The position numbers and the translations under genes are program-made. Of a DNA stretch of 50,989 nucleotides, positions 40,121 through 48,643 are shown piece after piece; the first letter of the stretch is position 1; each line of letters starts with the position of its first letter. The DNA lies in contig JADBJJ010000031.1 in NCBI GenBank assembly GCA_014874475.1, forward strand, positions 1 to 50,989, read 5' to 3'. This DNA is from Chloroflexota bacterium. GTDB lineage: Bacteria > Chloroflexota > Anaerolineae > B4-G1 > DUEL01. The notes below the pieces were generated by a model. The model did not search any database. It was not told the origin of the DNA and was given only the letters and a program-made list of their open reading frames with translations.

Positions 40121-41259
40121 CCGCGCCGCGCATCCTGGTCGTGGAAGACCACGAGCCCCTGCTCCACGCCATTCAGAAAGTGCTGGAGCGAGCCGGCTAC
40201 TCCGTCCTGACTGCCACCGACGGCCAGAAAGGGCTGGAGGTGATGGAGCGAGTCCGACCGGACCTCATCGTCGCCGACATCATGATGCCGAATATGGACG
40301 GCTATGAGTTCTACCACGCGGTGCGCGCCCGCCCCGACGGCCTGACCATCCCCTTTATCTTCCTCACCGCGCGGACAACCCGGGAGGACATTCTGCAGGG
40401 CAAGGAGTTGGGCGCGGAGGACTACCTCACCAAGCCCTTTGACCCGGAGGAACTCCTGGTCGTGGTGCGCTCCCGCCTGAAGCGGGCTGAGGAGGTCCAA
40501 CGGGCTACCGCCAGCGAATTTGACCGCCTGAAGCAGCAGATTATCACCACCCTGAGCCACGAACTGCGCACGCCGCTGACCTACATCACCGGCTACACCG
40601 AACTGGCTCTGGAGGAACTCCATTCGCTATCTCCGGAGGCCCTTCAGCAATTTCTGGAGGGAATCCAGCGCGGTTCGGAACGGCTCAATCGGTTAGTCCA
40701 GGACTTCTTGACCATCATCCGGCTGGATACCGGTCAGGCGGCCACAGAATTCCACCTGCTGGTCCGCCCCCACGAAAACATCGCCGAACTGGTCCGGCGG
40801 ACGGTGATCCGGTATGAGCCTCTGGCTGCCCAACACGGCATTCAACTGAAAGTGCGCGTGCCCTCCGAACTACCGCCCGTGCCCCTTTGCGAGCCGTTCT
40901 TCACCGACGCTCTGGAACGCCTGGTGGACAACGCAATCAAATTCTCGCGCGGGAAGGGGAAATGGATTGTGGTGGAAGCCAGCGTATCCGGAGAATGGAT
41001 GGAAATCAGCGTGGCCGATAACGGCATAGGCATCCGCGCGGAGGCGATCCCTCACATCTTTGAGCGATTCCGGCAGATAGACCGGGAGCGAATGGAGCAG
41101 CAGGGGGCCGGTTTGGGGCTGGCCATTGCCCGCGAACTGATCCGCCTCCACGGCGGCGAGATTACCGTGGAGAGCGTGTACGGCGCCGGAAGCCGGTTCA
41201 CCATCCGCCTGCCGCTGAACCCACCCCATCAGGAGAACCTATGGCAGACCTTTCCGTGA
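40117..41259 (+). CDS. Hybrid response regulator-histidine kinase (receiver first)
   Basis: A 380-residue cytoplasmic signalling protein. The N-terminal receiver domain (1-118) has the acidic pocket VVEDHE and phospho-acceptor Asp54 in VADIMMPNMDGYEF. The HisKA dimerisation helix follows, with His148 in TTLSHELRTPLTYITGYTEL. The HATPase_c domain has N box (VDNAIKFS), G1 (VADNGIGI) and G2 (GAGLGLAIAREL). There is no membrane segment. A receiver fused in front of a kinase can gate its activity, and the input kinase and output regulator are not encoded nearby. It starts at GTG, overlapping the amrA stop, and its 3' end overlaps the next gene by 19 bases. Confidence 0.92.
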   Translation: MTAPRILVVEDHEPLLHAIQKVLERAGYSVLTATDGQKGLEVMERVRPDLIVADIMMPNMDGYEFYHAVRARPDGLTIPFIFLTARTTREDILQGKELGAEDYLTKPFDPEELLVVVRSRLKRAEEVQRATASEFDRLKQQIITTLSHELRTPLTYITGYTELALEELHSLSPEALQQFLEGIQRGSERLNRLVQDFLTIIRLDTGQAATEFHLLVRPHENIAELVRRTVIRYEPLAAQHGIQLKVRVPSELPPVPLCEPFFTDALERLVDNAIKFSRGKGKWIVVEASVSGEWMEISVADNGIGIRAEAIPHIFERFRQIDRERMEQQGAGLGLAIARELIRLHGGEITVESVYGAGSRFTIRLPLNPPHQENLWQTFP

Positions 41260-42329
41260 CCATTGCTGGCCTCTCTCTGAAGAACCCCGTCCTTCCGGCC
41301 GCCGGGCCGCCGGTCTGGAACGGGGAGGCGATGAAGGCCTGCGCCGCTGGCGGAGCTGGCGCCCTGGTCTCCAAGACGGTTTCGGTCCGCCCCGCCGTCG
41401 TCCCCACGCCCAACATGGCCGAAATCAACGGCGGCTTCCTGAACACCGAACTCTGGTCGGAACTGCCGGTGGAGCAGTTCATCCAGCGAGAGTACCCGCT
41501 GGCGAAGGAGACCGGACTGCCCCTCATTATCAGTATCGGCTACACCGCCGAGGAGATCGCCGAACTGGCCCCCCGGGTGCGCCCTTTTGCCGATGCGCTG
41601 GAACTCTCCACCCACTACATCGGCGACGACCCGACCCCGATGCAGGAAGCCATCCGGGCGGCGAAGGCGGCGGCGGATGTGCCGGTATTTGTCAAACTGA
41701 GCCCCTTCCGGGATATGAAGACCGCCGCCCGCGCCGCCGCCGAGGCCGGAGCCGATGGCATCGTCGCCATCAACTCCTTCGGCCCCTGCCTGGGAGTGGA
41801 CGTGGAGACGGGACGGTTACTGATGGGCAGCCAGGAGGGATACGGCTGGCTCTCCGGCCCGGCGCTGAAGCCCCTGGCCCTCCGCTGCGTCTTTGACATC
41901 GCCCGCACGGTGGACCTGCCCATCATCGGCGTGGGCGGCATCAGCAAGGGGACCGACGCCATAGAATTCTTCATGGTCGGCGCCAGCGCAGTGGGGATTT
42001 GTACGGCCGCTATCCTCAAGGGGCCCCGCATCTTCGGCCGGGTCGCCCGGGAAATAGAAAAATGGCTGGACGACCACGGGTACGCTTCGGTGGAAGAGGT
42101 GCGGGGGCTGGCCATCCGCCGCTGGGAGGAGTGGACGTTCCGGACCGCGCACATCCCGCCCATTCTGGACGTAGATACCTGCACGGGCTGCGGCCTCTGC
42201 GAGGCCAGTTGCGTCTACGACGCCATCCACGTCGTGGAGAAAAAAGCGGTACTGACGCCGGAGAAGTGCTACGGCTGCGGCCTCTGCGTCACCCGCTGTC
42301 CGGTGCGCGCGCTGAATATTGCCGGATAG
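41241..42329 (+). CDS. Dihydroorotate dehydrogenase-like flavoprotein with two 4Fe-4S clusters
   Basis: A 362-residue protein. An FMN TIM barrel of the PyrD / dihydropyrimidine dehydrogenase type covers residues 1-290 (LKNPVLPAAG; GALVSKTVS; VFVKLSP; IIGVGGIS; GASAVGICTAAI). A C-terminal ferredoxin module follows, with CTGCGLCEASC and CYGCGLCVTRCP. Fusion in this order is that of PreA-type dihydropyrimidine dehydrogenases. However, the loop that carries the catalytic Cys in those enzymes is short here (ELSTHYIGDDPTP) and has no Cys, so the substrate may differ. AGGAG precedes ATG 41241. Its 3' end overlaps the convergent transporter gene by 41 bases. Confidence 0.85.
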   Translation: MADLSVTIAGLSLKNPVLPAAGPPVWNGEAMKACAAGGAGALVSKTVSVRPAVVPTPNMAEINGGFLNTELWSELPVEQFIQREYPLAKETGLPLIISIGYTAEEIAELAPRVRPFADALELSTHYIGDDPTPMQEAIRAAKAAADVPVFVKLSPFRDMKTAARAAAEAGADGIVAINSFGPCLGVDVETGRLLMGSQEGYGWLSGPALKPLALRCVFDIARTVDLPIIGVGGISKGTDAIEFFMVGASAVGICTAAILKGPRIFGRVAREIEKWLDDHGYASVEEVRGLAIRRWEEWTFRTAHIPPILDVDTCTGCGLCEASCVYDAIHVVEKKAVLTPEKCYGCGLCVTRCPVRALNIAG

Positions 42330-43245
42330 GCCTCTCCAGCACGCCCAGCAGAATGCTGCCGATCAGGATGATGCCGCCACCCCACTGCAGAGGGGTCATC
42401 CGCTCCCCCAGGAGCAGAAAGGCCAATCCAAGGGAGACAATCAGTTCCAGCAGGCTGATGAGGGCCGTCTCAATGCCGCCCAGCCGCCGCAGGCCCGCAA
42501 ACATCAGGAGACGAGAGATGGCGGTGGTGGCCCCGAGGGCGATGATGGCCCCCCACCCTTCTCCCGAGATGGGCTCCACCGGCCTTCCCTGCAGCACCCG
42601 CGCCAGCCCCACCGTCGCGGCCATCGCCGTGAGGATGTAGGGCGTCGCGGCATAGGAGGGGACATCCGCCAGGAGCCACTGGCCCATCACCAGATGCCAC
42701 CCGAACGTCGCCGCCGAGGCCACCATCAGCATCGCACCCAGCCAGTTCGGCTCCCCTTTGCTCCCCCCCGTGAGGAGATAGACGCTGCCGGTGGCCAGCC
42801 CGATCCGCAGCAGCGTGATCCGTCCGACCGGCTGACCGGAGGCCGCCAGAAAGAGCACCACCCACAGGAGATAGAGGGTGTTCAGAAACGAGGCCAACGA
42901 CGCATCCAGACGAGAGAGGCCGGAGTAATAGAGCAGGGAACCGATGCCGTTGATGGTGCCGACAGCAACGCAGCCGATCAGTTCCCCCCAGCGCAGCCGG
43001 GTCAGCCACTCTCGCCGGAAGAGGAGATACCAGCCCCAGAGCAGGAGAACCGCGACCAGCGTGCGGAAGGCGGCCAGGCTGAACGGGGTGACGCCCTGAG
43101 CGTAGGCCAGTTTACCCAGTATAGGCGCCCATCCCAGGAAGAAACTGGAGAGGGCCGTATTGCGGATCCCCTTCCGGAGAGTGGGGTCTGCGGGGAAAAT
43201 CGCTATACGGATCCAGGAGAACGATGACTTCTCGCCCGATTTCAC
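42289..43245 (-). CDS. EamA/DMT-family transporter
   Basis: A 318-residue membrane protein with ten predicted helices formed by two EamA repeats (first GKLAYAQGVTPFSLAAFRTL; second SRLLMFAGLRRLGGIETALI, LLLGERMTPLQWGGGIILIG). Such proteins export metabolites or amino acids. The substrate is not predictable. GTG 43245 is the only reasonable start codon before the first helix. It makes the 5' end overlap the divergent DUF2007 gene by 22 bases. No ribosome-binding site is clear. Confidence 0.85.
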   Translation of the reverse strand: MKSGEKSSFSWIRIAIFPADPTLRKGIRNTALSSFFLGWAPILGKLAYAQGVTPFSLAAFRTLVAVLLLWGWYLLFRREWLTRLRWGELIGCVAVGTINGIGSLLYYSGLSRLDASLASFLNTLYLLWVVLFLAASGQPVGRITLLRIGLATGSVYLLTGGSKGEPNWLGAMLMVASAATFGWHLVMGQWLLADVPSYAATPYILTAMAATVGLARVLQGRPVEPISGEGWGAIIALGATTAISRLLMFAGLRRLGGIETALISLLELIVSLGLAFLLLGERMTPLQWGGGIILIGSILLGVLERPIRQYSARAPDSG

Positions 43246-43550
43246 CCTTGACCTGCTACGAAGTGATCGCCGTCACCCAGGGGCTGCTGCAGGCCGAGGT
43301 CGTCCGGACCTACCTCCGGAGCCACGGCATTCCCGCCCTGCTCCGCTACGAGAGCGCCGGGCGGGCCCTGGGAATCACCGTGGACGGACTGGGGGAAGTC
43401 CAGGTGCTGGTCCCTGCCCGCTGGAAGCAACGGGCCCGCCGGCTGCTCCGGGCCCGCGAGCGTCCCAGACGCCTCCTCAGGGCGCGCCGGCCCTCTCAGG
43501 CGCGGCCCCGGGGCCGTCGGCGGCGACCCACCGCAGGCCGTTCACGTTGA
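43224..43550 (+). CDS. DUF2007-family small protein with Arg-rich tail
   Basis: A 108-residue protein. Residues 10-73 match the DUF2007 (putative signal-transducing) domain: CYEVIAVTQGLLQAEVVRTY, SHGIPALL and VQVLVPARWKQRARRLL. CAGGAG lies just before ATG 43224. The tail (74-108) is almost pure Arg/Pro/Ala. It is read antisense to the end of the M23 peptidase gene (overlap 43477-43550), so it may be a run-on rather than a functional tail. The function of the domain is unknown. Confidence 0.75.
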   Translation: MTSRPISPLTCYEVIAVTQGLLQAEVVRTYLRSHGIPALLRYESAGRALGITVDGLGEVQVLVPARWKQRARRLLRARERPRRLLRARRPSQARPRGRRRRPTAGRSR

Positions 43551-44913
43551 TGCCCCCCACCCAGAAATCCCAGTGCAGGTGGGCGCCCGTGGAGAGGCCG
43601 GTATTCCCGACCCGTCCAATCACATCCCCCGCGCGCACCGGCTGCCCCACCGACACCTCTATCTGGGAAAGATGCCAGTAACCAGTCAATACGCCCCAGC
43701 CGTGGTCTATGACAACCGCATTCCCGCGCACCGCCAGCGGCTCCGCCAGGACGACGACGCCATCGGCCGGCGCGTACACCGGCGCCCCCGCCCCGACGTC
43801 AAAATCCACCCCCTCGTGGTAACTGTTGTACGGCCCGCCGTTATAGGAGCGACGGGTCCCAAAATATGAACTGATCGCCGCATCCACTGGCAGCCGGAAC
43901 GGCCCCCGCCAGTACCGCTGCGGCGTGAAGAGCGCCCGGACTTCCTTCAACCGTTGCCGTTCGGCGGCAATGACCGCCGCGTCCAGCAGAGTGGCGCGGC
44001 TGGGGGGAACATCTATCCGCTCGTAGCCGTACCTCCCGTCCTCCACCCGGACCCCCACAGTGACGGTCGCGCTCTCCCCCTCCGCCGTGGCCGTCAACGT
44101 CATCTCGTAGAGGCCCGGCTCGGTGAACGCGTGGACACCGATATAGGCATAATAGACGCCGTTCTCTTCGGCAAAGGGGACCGCGCGGTCAAAAAGGCGG
44201 CCCTCCAGGGTCACCGGCTTCGTGGTGTGGACGACGACGGTGAGCGTATCCCCCTGGCGCGCCGGAATCGGGCTGACCTCTACTTTCTGGAAGGGGGACG
44301 GCATCCACGTCGGCCGCGCGCCGGGGACCAGCAGCCACTGCCCGGAAAGAGCGACGGGGGGCCGGTCGGTCCAGTTGGCCGCCAGAAGGTCCCAGAAAGA
44401 GACCCCGTGCCGGAAGGCGACATGCCACAGCGTCTCTCCGGGCTGGACGGCATATAGAGCACCCGCTGCCCCCTCCCGCCCAGCCGGTATCCGCACCACC
44501 TGTCCGACAGCCAGCAGGCTCGGGTTGACCAGGTGGTTGGCCAGCGCCACCGTTTCCCAATTCAGGCCGTACTGGCGGGCGATGCCCGCCAACGTCTCAC
44601 CGGGGCGGACGATGTGGGTAGTCCAGACGTCCACCGGCCCCAACGCCCCCGGAACCATCAACCGCTGCCCGATGAAAATCTGGCTCGGGTCGGCGATTCC
44701 GTTGGTATGCGCGATGGCGTCCACCGTGGTGCCGTACCGCCGGGCGATGGAGAAGAGCGTCTCCCCCGGGGCGACCACGTGCTCCTGAAAGGGGGGCGTG
44801 CTGGCGGTCTCCCCCGGCCCGCCGGACTGGGCCAGGACCGGCAGAGGAAACATCACCAGGAGCAAGAGGACGGCGGCCACCAGCCGCATGCGGACCGTCC
44901 TTTCACTGGTCAT
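43477..44913 (-). CDS. LysM-repeat M23 metallopeptidase
   Basis: A 478-residue secreted cell-wall hydrolase-type protein. A signal peptide (RLVAAVLLLLVMFPLPVLAQ) is followed by three LysM domains (HVVAPGETLFSIARRYGTTV; HIVRPGETLAGIARQYGLNW; YAVQPGETLWHVAFRHGVSF). A beta-sandwich spacer follows, then the M23 domain with HEGVDFDV (zinc ligands His and Asp) and GAHLHWDF. Such enzymes cut or bind peptidoglycan. I start at ATG 44913 because GGGGAAGG lies just upstream and the signal peptide follows. The longer frame to 45021 would add 36 residues. Confidence 0.9.
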   Translation of the reverse strand: MTSERTVRMRLVAAVLLLLVMFPLPVLAQSGGPGETASTPPFQEHVVAPGETLFSIARRYGTTVDAIAHTNGIADPSQIFIGQRLMVPGALGPVDVWTTHIVRPGETLAGIARQYGLNWETVALANHLVNPSLLAVGQVVRIPAGREGAAGALYAVQPGETLWHVAFRHGVSFWDLLAANWTDRPPVALSGQWLLVPGARPTWMPSPFQKVEVSPIPARQGDTLTVVVHTTKPVTLEGRLFDRAVPFAEENGVYYAYIGVHAFTEPGLYEMTLTATAEGESATVTVGVRVEDGRYGYERIDVPPSRATLLDAAVIAAERQRLKEVRALFTPQRYWRGPFRLPVDAAISSYFGTRRSYNGGPYNSYHEGVDFDVGAGAPVYAPADGVVVLAEPLAVRGNAVVIDHGWGVLTGYWHLSQIEVSVGQPVRAGDVIGRVGNTGLSTGAHLHWDFWVGGINVNGLRWVAADGPGAAPERAGAP

Positions 44914-45084
44914 CGGGCCTTCCCCGCAACGGCCCCCTATGTCCCTGCGAGCGACGCGGACTCCCAGCGCCCTCCAGAGTTTTGCAGTCAACCAGGAAAC
45001 GGAGTGATGCTCCGGGTTCACAACGGCCCTCCTTTCATTCCGTGCCTCCCCGCGAACCCCACCGCCCGGCCGTCCGATCGCAGG

Positions 45085-46119
45085 TCACTCCCCCAGCCGA
45101 TGCCGCTCTTTCAGACGAGCCAGCAGAGCCTCAATATCCGGCTCGCTGGCGGGGAACGGCGGGCCGAAGGGGTCGGAGACCGTCTCCTCCCCCAGCAGGG
45201 CGTAGAAGGCGTTCAGCACCCCATGCGCCAGCACGTCCAGGTGGTAGCCCCCCTCCAGGGCGAAGACGATCCGCCCTCCGCAGAGTTCCTCCGCCATGGC
45301 GACCAGTTCCCGCGCGATGCGGGCGTAGCCCGTCAGCGAAAGTTGCATCATCGCCAGGGGGTCCTGCCAGTGGGAGTCGTATCCGGCGGAGACCAGGATC
45401 AGGTCGGGGCGGAAGCGGCGGACCAGCGGCCAGACCAGTTCTTCGTACACGCGCAGATACCCCCGGTCCCCCACGCCGGCAGGCAGGGGGACGTTGAGGA
45501 TCGCGCCTTCCCCCTCGCCGACGCCCACTTCGCTCCAGTGGCCGGTGCCGGGGTAGTAGGGATACTCGTGGGTGGAGAAGTAGAAGACGGTGGGGTCGGC
45601 CTCAAAGATGGCCTGAGTGCCGTTGCCGTGGTGGACGTCTATATCGGCGATGAAGACGCGCTGGATGCCGGGGAAGGTCTGGGCGTGGCGGGCAGCGACG
45701 GCCACATTGTTGAAGAGACAAAACCCCATGCCCCGGTCGGAGAGGGCATGGTGGCCCGGCGGGCGGACCAGAGCGAAGCCGTTGCGGACCCGTCCCTCCA
45801 GCACCGCCTCCACCAGGGCCAGGAGCCCTCCGGCGGCCATGACGGCGGCATCGTAGGAGCGCGCGTTCATATAAGTGTCGGCGTCCAGATGCCCGCCGCC
45901 CCGCTCCGCCACCCGCCGCACCAGGGCGATGTGGGCCGGCGTGTGCACCCGGGCCAGTTCCTCCTCGCTGGCGGGACAAGCCTCTACGGGCGTCAGCCGC
46001 TCCAGCATCCCCGCCTCCCGGAGAGCGGCCATAATGCGCTCCAGGCGACGGGCGTTCTCCGGATGGCCGGGCTGATGGTGCTCCAGATAAATGGGATGAT
46101 AGACGTAACCGGTTGCCAC
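45085..46119 (-). CDS. Histone deacetylase / acetoin-utilisation (AcuC-like) family hydrolase
   Basis: A 344-residue zinc-dependent deacetylase fold. The active-site motifs are intact: RPPGHHAL (charge-relay histidines), FIADIDVHHGNGTQ (zinc ligands Asp and His), and SAGYDSHWQDPL with the third Asp. The family removes acetyl groups from lysines, polyamines or small substrates. The substrate is not known here. GTG 46119 is chosen because CAGGAGG lies 6 bases upstream. Its promoter is visible at 46169-46196, so it is read separately from the radical SAM gene behind it. Confidence 0.9.
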   Translation of the reverse strand: MATGYVYHPIYLEHHQPGHPENARRLERIMAALREAGMLERLTPVEACPASEEELARVHTPAHIALVRRVAERGGGHLDADTYMNARSYDAAVMAAGGLLALVEAVLEGRVRNGFALVRPPGHHALSDRGMGFCLFNNVAVAARHAQTFPGIQRVFIADIDVHHGNGTQAIFEADPTVFYFSTHEYPYYPGTGHWSEVGVGEGEGAILNVPLPAGVGDRGYLRVYEELVWPLVRRFRPDLILVSAGYDSHWQDPLAMMQLSLTGYARIARELVAMAEELCGGRIVFALEGGYHLDVLAHGVLNAFYALLGEETVSDPFGPPFPASEPDIEALLARLKERHRLGE

Positions 46120-46168
46120 CGGGCACCTCCTGATGGCGTCTCCCCCAACGACGCAAACGCACGGAGAT

Positions 46169-46196
46169 ATTGTAGGCCAACGGGGCGGCTTGTCAA
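46169..46196 (-). promoter_or_regulatory. Promoter of the HDAC-family gene
   Basis: On the minus strand TTGACA (46196-46191), 16 bases, TACAAT (46174-46169). The predicted start lies about 40 bases before the GTG at 46119. Confidence 0.7.
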
Positions 46197-46233
46197 ATCC
46201 ACCGTTCCGGGGTACGCCCGACGGGGCGGCCGT

Positions 46234-47457
46234 TCAGGTCCCGATGAAACAGGTGGGGTCCGCCTCCATATAGTCCCCCGTCAGCGCCCGCGCGCGCCCC
46301 CGGCATCCCCCGCAAATCCCGTTGTAGCGACACTGGCCACATTTGCCCTTCAGCCGGGTCTCCCGATGGCGCAGGTCGTCAAAGACCGGGGAGTTCTGCC
46401 ATATTTCGCGGAACGGCTGCTCCCGCACGTTCCCGCAATAGACGTCCACAAACGGGCAGGGCCAGACGTCGCCGTTCGGCTTGATGTAGACAAACCCTCG
46501 CCCGGCAGAGCAGCCGTGGAAGAGGGGCCGGGCCAGGCGGAGCCAGAGGCCATCCTTCAGCCCTCGCCGATCCAGGAGATGGGGCCAGTACTGGGGACCG
46601 GCGACCGGCTCCACGATGGGGTGAATCGTCCGCTGTTTCTCGGCCAGGAAGCGCAGCAGCCGCTCGTTCTCCGTCAGGTCCAGGGAAGCGGCAGCGATAT
46701 TCTCGCCTCGCCCTACGGGGACCAGTTGGTAGAGCAGCATGATGCTGGAACCCAGTTCGTCCGAAAGGGCCAGCAGTTCGTCCAGCAGGTCCATATTGTA
46801 CTTCATCGCCGTCACGTTGATCTGGAGGAGGATGCCGGCCCGACGGAGGGCGCGCATCCCCTCTATGGCCCGCTCGTACGCGCGGGCGCTGCCGCGCACG
46901 AAGTCGTGGACCTGCTCGTCGGGAGCGTCCAGGCTGACGGCGGCTCCGACGACGCCGACCCGCCGCAAATCGCGGGCCACCGGGTCGTCAATGAGGGTGG
47001 CGTTGGTGGCGATGACGTTGGCGAAGCCGACCCGCCGGGAATAGTCCATTAACTCAAAGACATCCGGGCGGACCAGGGGCTCGCCGCCGGTGTAGACCAG
47101 CATCCGGAACTCCCGCACGTCCGCCAGGTCGTCTATGAACCGCTGGGCCTCGGCGGTAGTTAACTCATCGGGGGCGGGGCGTCCGCCGGAAGCGTGGCAG
47201 TGGATACAGTGGAGGTTGCAGGCGGCGGTGACTTCCCAGGCCGGATGGGCCGGGAAGCCGATGCACCCCATCCCGATCGCCCCGGCGGCCACGGGCATAG
47301 ACCGGACGCTTTCCCGGATGAGCCAGTGGGGCAGGTACCGCCACCCCACCAGCAGGCCAAAGTAGATGGTGCTGGCCCCCTGCCGCAGGAGCAGCGAAGG
47401 GGGCCAGAAAAACGGCTGAACTTTGCGCTGAGGGTACCGGCGATGGTCGCTCATCAT
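46234..47457 (-). CDS. Radical SAM/SPASM protein (AhbC/AhbD/NirJ-like)
   Basis: A 407-residue radical SAM enzyme. The AdoMet cluster site is CNLHCIHC (CX3CX2C). The C-terminal SPASM-type region has CSAGRGFVYIKPNGDVWPCP and CGQCRYNGICGGCRGRAR with a last Cys in ADPTC, as in haem-biosynthesis enzymes AhbC, AhbD and NirJ. A basic and aromatic N-terminal extension (about 60 residues, FWPPSLLLRQGASTIYFGLL) precedes the barrel. It is not a glycyl-radical activase, because it lacks the small activase architecture. The downstream role may be haem-type or peptide modification. Two in-frame ATGs (47457, 47454) are possible. The UbiA gene upstream is on the same strand. Confidence 0.85.
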   Translation of the reverse strand: MMSDHRRYPQRKVQPFFWPPSLLLRQGASTIYFGLLVGWRYLPHWLIRESVRSMPVAAGAIGMGCIGFPAHPAWEVTAACNLHCIHCHASGGRPAPDELTTAEAQRFIDDLADVREFRMLVYTGGEPLVRPDVFELMDYSRRVGFANVIATNATLIDDPVARDLRRVGVVGAAVSLDAPDEQVHDFVRGSARAYERAIEGMRALRRAGILLQINVTAMKYNMDLLDELLALSDELGSSIMLLYQLVPVGRGENIAAASLDLTENERLLRFLAEKQRTIHPIVEPVAGPQYWPHLLDRRGLKDGLWLRLARPLFHGCSAGRGFVYIKPNGDVWPCPFVDVYCGNVREQPFREIWQNSPVFDDLRHRETRLKGKCGQCRYNGICGGCRGRARALTGDYMEADPTCFIGT

Positions 47458-47500
47458 CTGCAAGCGGCGACGGCCTTTGGCCGCCGCAAAATCCGTATAC

Positions 47501-48433
47501 TTACACCCAAAAGCCCAGGATGTAGGCCAGAGTAGTGCCCAGATTGACGGCGATATTCAGCCCGCAGGCCACCTCCAGGCGGCGGGGATGGTGATAGACC
47601 CCGCGCAGCACGGCCACCACCAGTCCCGCAGAGAGAAGAAAGATGGGCGCGTAGAACAGGAGAGTCCGGGCCGGGACTCCGGCCATCACGGAGCCGACCA
47701 TCCCCAGCCACCCGAGCCCGTGGACGAGGGCGAAGAGGCGGGCGCTCTTCTCCAGCCCCAGGCGCAGCGGGATGTTGCGCTTGCCGACCGTCTGGTCCGC
47801 CAGATAATCGGGGAACTCGTTCAGCAGGATGACATTGAAGATGGTGGCCGCGATGGGAATACTGACCCAGTGGACCAGGGGATCAAACCGTCCGGTGGGC
47901 AGATAGTAGGCCACAGCGACCGGCAGCCAGCCGTAGCAGAACGCGATCCACAACTCGCCGGTGCCGGTGGCGACCCAGCGGACCGGCGGGACGGAGTAGA
48001 AGAAACCGCCGATCATCCCAATGATGCCCAGGGGGATAGTCCAGGGACCGGTGTCGTATCCCAGCCAGATGACCAGCCCCACCACCCCCGCCAGGGCCAG
48101 CGCGATGAAACTCCCGATCAGAGAGACCTTGCGGTCTACCGCGCCGGTGGGCAACACACCCGACCCCCCGGCGAACCGGTTGGGGTTCACCCGACGGGAG
48201 ATGCGGTCTCCCTCATAGTCAAAGTACTCTCCGGCCAGATAAGTGCTGAGCATAATCAGCACCACCGCCAGGGTGCCCCAGCCCCAAAGAGCCCAGTGGA
48301 ACACACCGGTCGCCTGGTATGCCATAACGGCCCCCAGCGCGAAGGGCAGGACGCCCACCGTGTGAAAGGGAGGGCGGGCAAGCGTTATCAAACTCTTGAT
48401 TTTCTGAACTTTCGAGACGGTTACAGCACTCAC
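47501..48433 (-). CDS. UbiA-family prenyltransferase
   Basis: A 310-residue polytopic membrane enzyme with about nine helices. The two Asp-rich motifs that bind prenyl diphosphate through magnesium are present: GEYFDYEGDRISRRVNPNR and NEFPDYLADQTVGKRNIPLR. The second form (DQTVGKR) resembles MenA-like and other aromatic or lipid prenyltransferases. The acceptor cannot be told from sequence; menaquinone, haem and archaeal-type lipid options remain. GTG 48433 has CAGGAGG 6 bases before it. It lies 44 bases upstream of the radical SAM gene, so they may share a transcript. A GGCC-rich hairpin lies between them. Confidence 0.88.
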   Translation of the reverse strand: MSAVTVSKVQKIKSLITLARPPFHTVGVLPFALGAVMAYQATGVFHWALWGWGTLAVVLIMLSTYLAGEYFDYEGDRISRRVNPNRFAGGSGVLPTGAVDRKVSLIGSFIALALAGVVGLVIWLGYDTGPWTIPLGIIGMIGGFFYSVPPVRWVATGTGELWIAFCYGWLPVAVAYYLPTGRFDPLVHWVSIPIAATIFNVILLNEFPDYLADQTVGKRNIPLRLGLEKSARLFALVHGLGWLGMVGSVMAGVPARTLLFYAPIFLLSAGLVVAVLRGVYHHPRRLEVACGLNIAVNLGTTLAYILGFWV

Positions 48434-48643
48434 TTCCTGCCTCCTGATACTTTGTCAGATGTTTTCATTGGACTTCGCAGTGGTTCACCTCTCATTGGTT
48501 TTTAGAGCCGCATCCAAGGGAAACATCGGTATCCGGAGATTCCGCCCTGAGAGAGCAGCCGGCTCTTGTGGAAAAGGCGACCGGGTAGCACTCCAGCGGG
48601 CCACGGGATGATACCGGGATACGGCGGTTTCACCGGCCACCCC

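Noticed and set aside
44533-47052. An 839-codon open frame on the plus strand
   Set aside because: It lies antisense to the M23 peptidase, the HDAC-family gene and the radical SAM gene, all with clear motifs. High GC content removes stops from the opposite strand.
46234-47457. Radical SAM gene as activase of the glycyl radical enzyme at 14996-17362
   Set aside because: It is 30 kb away and has SPASM-type C-terminal cysteines and an N-terminal extension, unlike small glycyl-radical activases.
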